Below, one piece after another: positions 63,959 to 64,000 of a stretch of 64,000 bases of DNA. The notes below the pieces were generated by a model. The model worked only from the letters and a program-made list of their open reading frames with translations, ran no database searches and was not told the origin of the DNA. Where the stretch lies: the NCBI RefSeq assembly GCF_030373245.1, contig NZ_JAUCZF010000002.1:310001-374000 (forward strand), in the 5' to 3' direction. The position numbers and the translations under genes are program-made. How positions within the stretch are numbered: position 1 is the stretch's first letter; the number at the start of each line of letters is the position of its first letter. The stretch comes from Hydrogenophaga sp. GTDB taxonomy: Bacteria; Pseudomonadota; Gammaproteobacteria; Burkholderiales; Burkholderiaceae_C.

Positions 63959-64000
63959 TCAGTGGTCCGCAGGTTCCCGGGCCCAGACCAGCAGCAGGTT
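63959..64000 (-). CDS. 3' fragment of a minus-strand gene at window edge
   Basis: The minus-strand frame ends NLLLVWAREPADH then TGA. It is open to the window edge, 13 codons seen. Too short to assign a family; likely the end of a gene continuing beyond 64000. Confidence 0.35.
   Translation of the reverse strand, partial: NLLLVWAREPADH

Overview
The window is GC-rich, densely packed bacterial chromosome with short intergenic gaps and many 1-8 nt gene overlaps. The gene families point to a betaproteobacterium of the order Burkholderiales, most likely Comamonadaceae. The evidence is a Cupriavidus-like 394-residue BktB thiolase, a thiC-thiO-thiS-thiG-thiDE operon, a WS/DGAT acyltransferase, gshA of the 518-residue type, and several small conserved hypotheticals typical of that family. 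The family placement is inference from remembered gene families; no search was run. I see no rRNA, tRNA, CRISPR array, phage or intact insertion sequence.

Layout. 0.2-9.7 kb: a LysR-controlled ABC importer of the dipeptide/oligopeptide type (dppABCDF-like), followed on the same strand by three zinc amide hydrolases; together they look like a pathway for importing and hydrolysing N-acyl or peptide-like amino-acid conjugates. 10.1-14.1 kb: an exported deaminase-ankyrin fusion, an SSB-like OB-fold protein, and a TetR regulator facing an ABA4-like/polytopic membrane protein pair across a well-formed operator-promoter. 14.1-18.2 kb: a neutral-lipid neighbourhood (two alpha/beta hydrolases and a wax ester synthase/DGAT with a histone-H1-like tail), then a truncated radical SAM gene under an SOS-like box. 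18.8-23.0 kb: an exported DUF1501/DUF1800 pair and a DUF1653/Oxidored-like fusion. 23.3-25.4 kb: a periplasmic Cache protein with a chemoreceptor.

25.3-31.4 kb: a thiamine biosynthesis operon behind a TPP riboswitch, with a hairpin that can mask the thiC ribosome binding site. 31.8-45 kb: a DMT exporter; a membrane-tethered metallo-beta-lactamase fold protein with an exported DJ-1/PfpI protein; divergently, a tripartite RND efflux operon (outer-membrane factor, adaptor, pump), an EF-hand protein, and a convergent two-component system. 44.6-49.4 kb: DUF1232, RavA/ViaA-like ATPase and VWA protein, and bktB. 49.5-64 kb: mainly housekeeping and small enzymes: SDR, rluA, FMN-binding protein, OmpA lipoprotein, FecR protein, MscS channel, dusC, gshA, YlqF-like GTPase, AhpD-like protein, DUF427, DsbG-like lipoprotein, nitronate monooxygenase, RcnB-like and TerB-like proteins.

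The most unusual items are the deaminase-ankyrin fusion, the transporter plus three-hydrolase operon, the DUF4345-MBL fusion paired with an exported DJ-1 protein, the TetR/ABA4-like module with its operator, the thiC hairpin, and a family of GC-rich repeats placed directly after stop codons in three operons.
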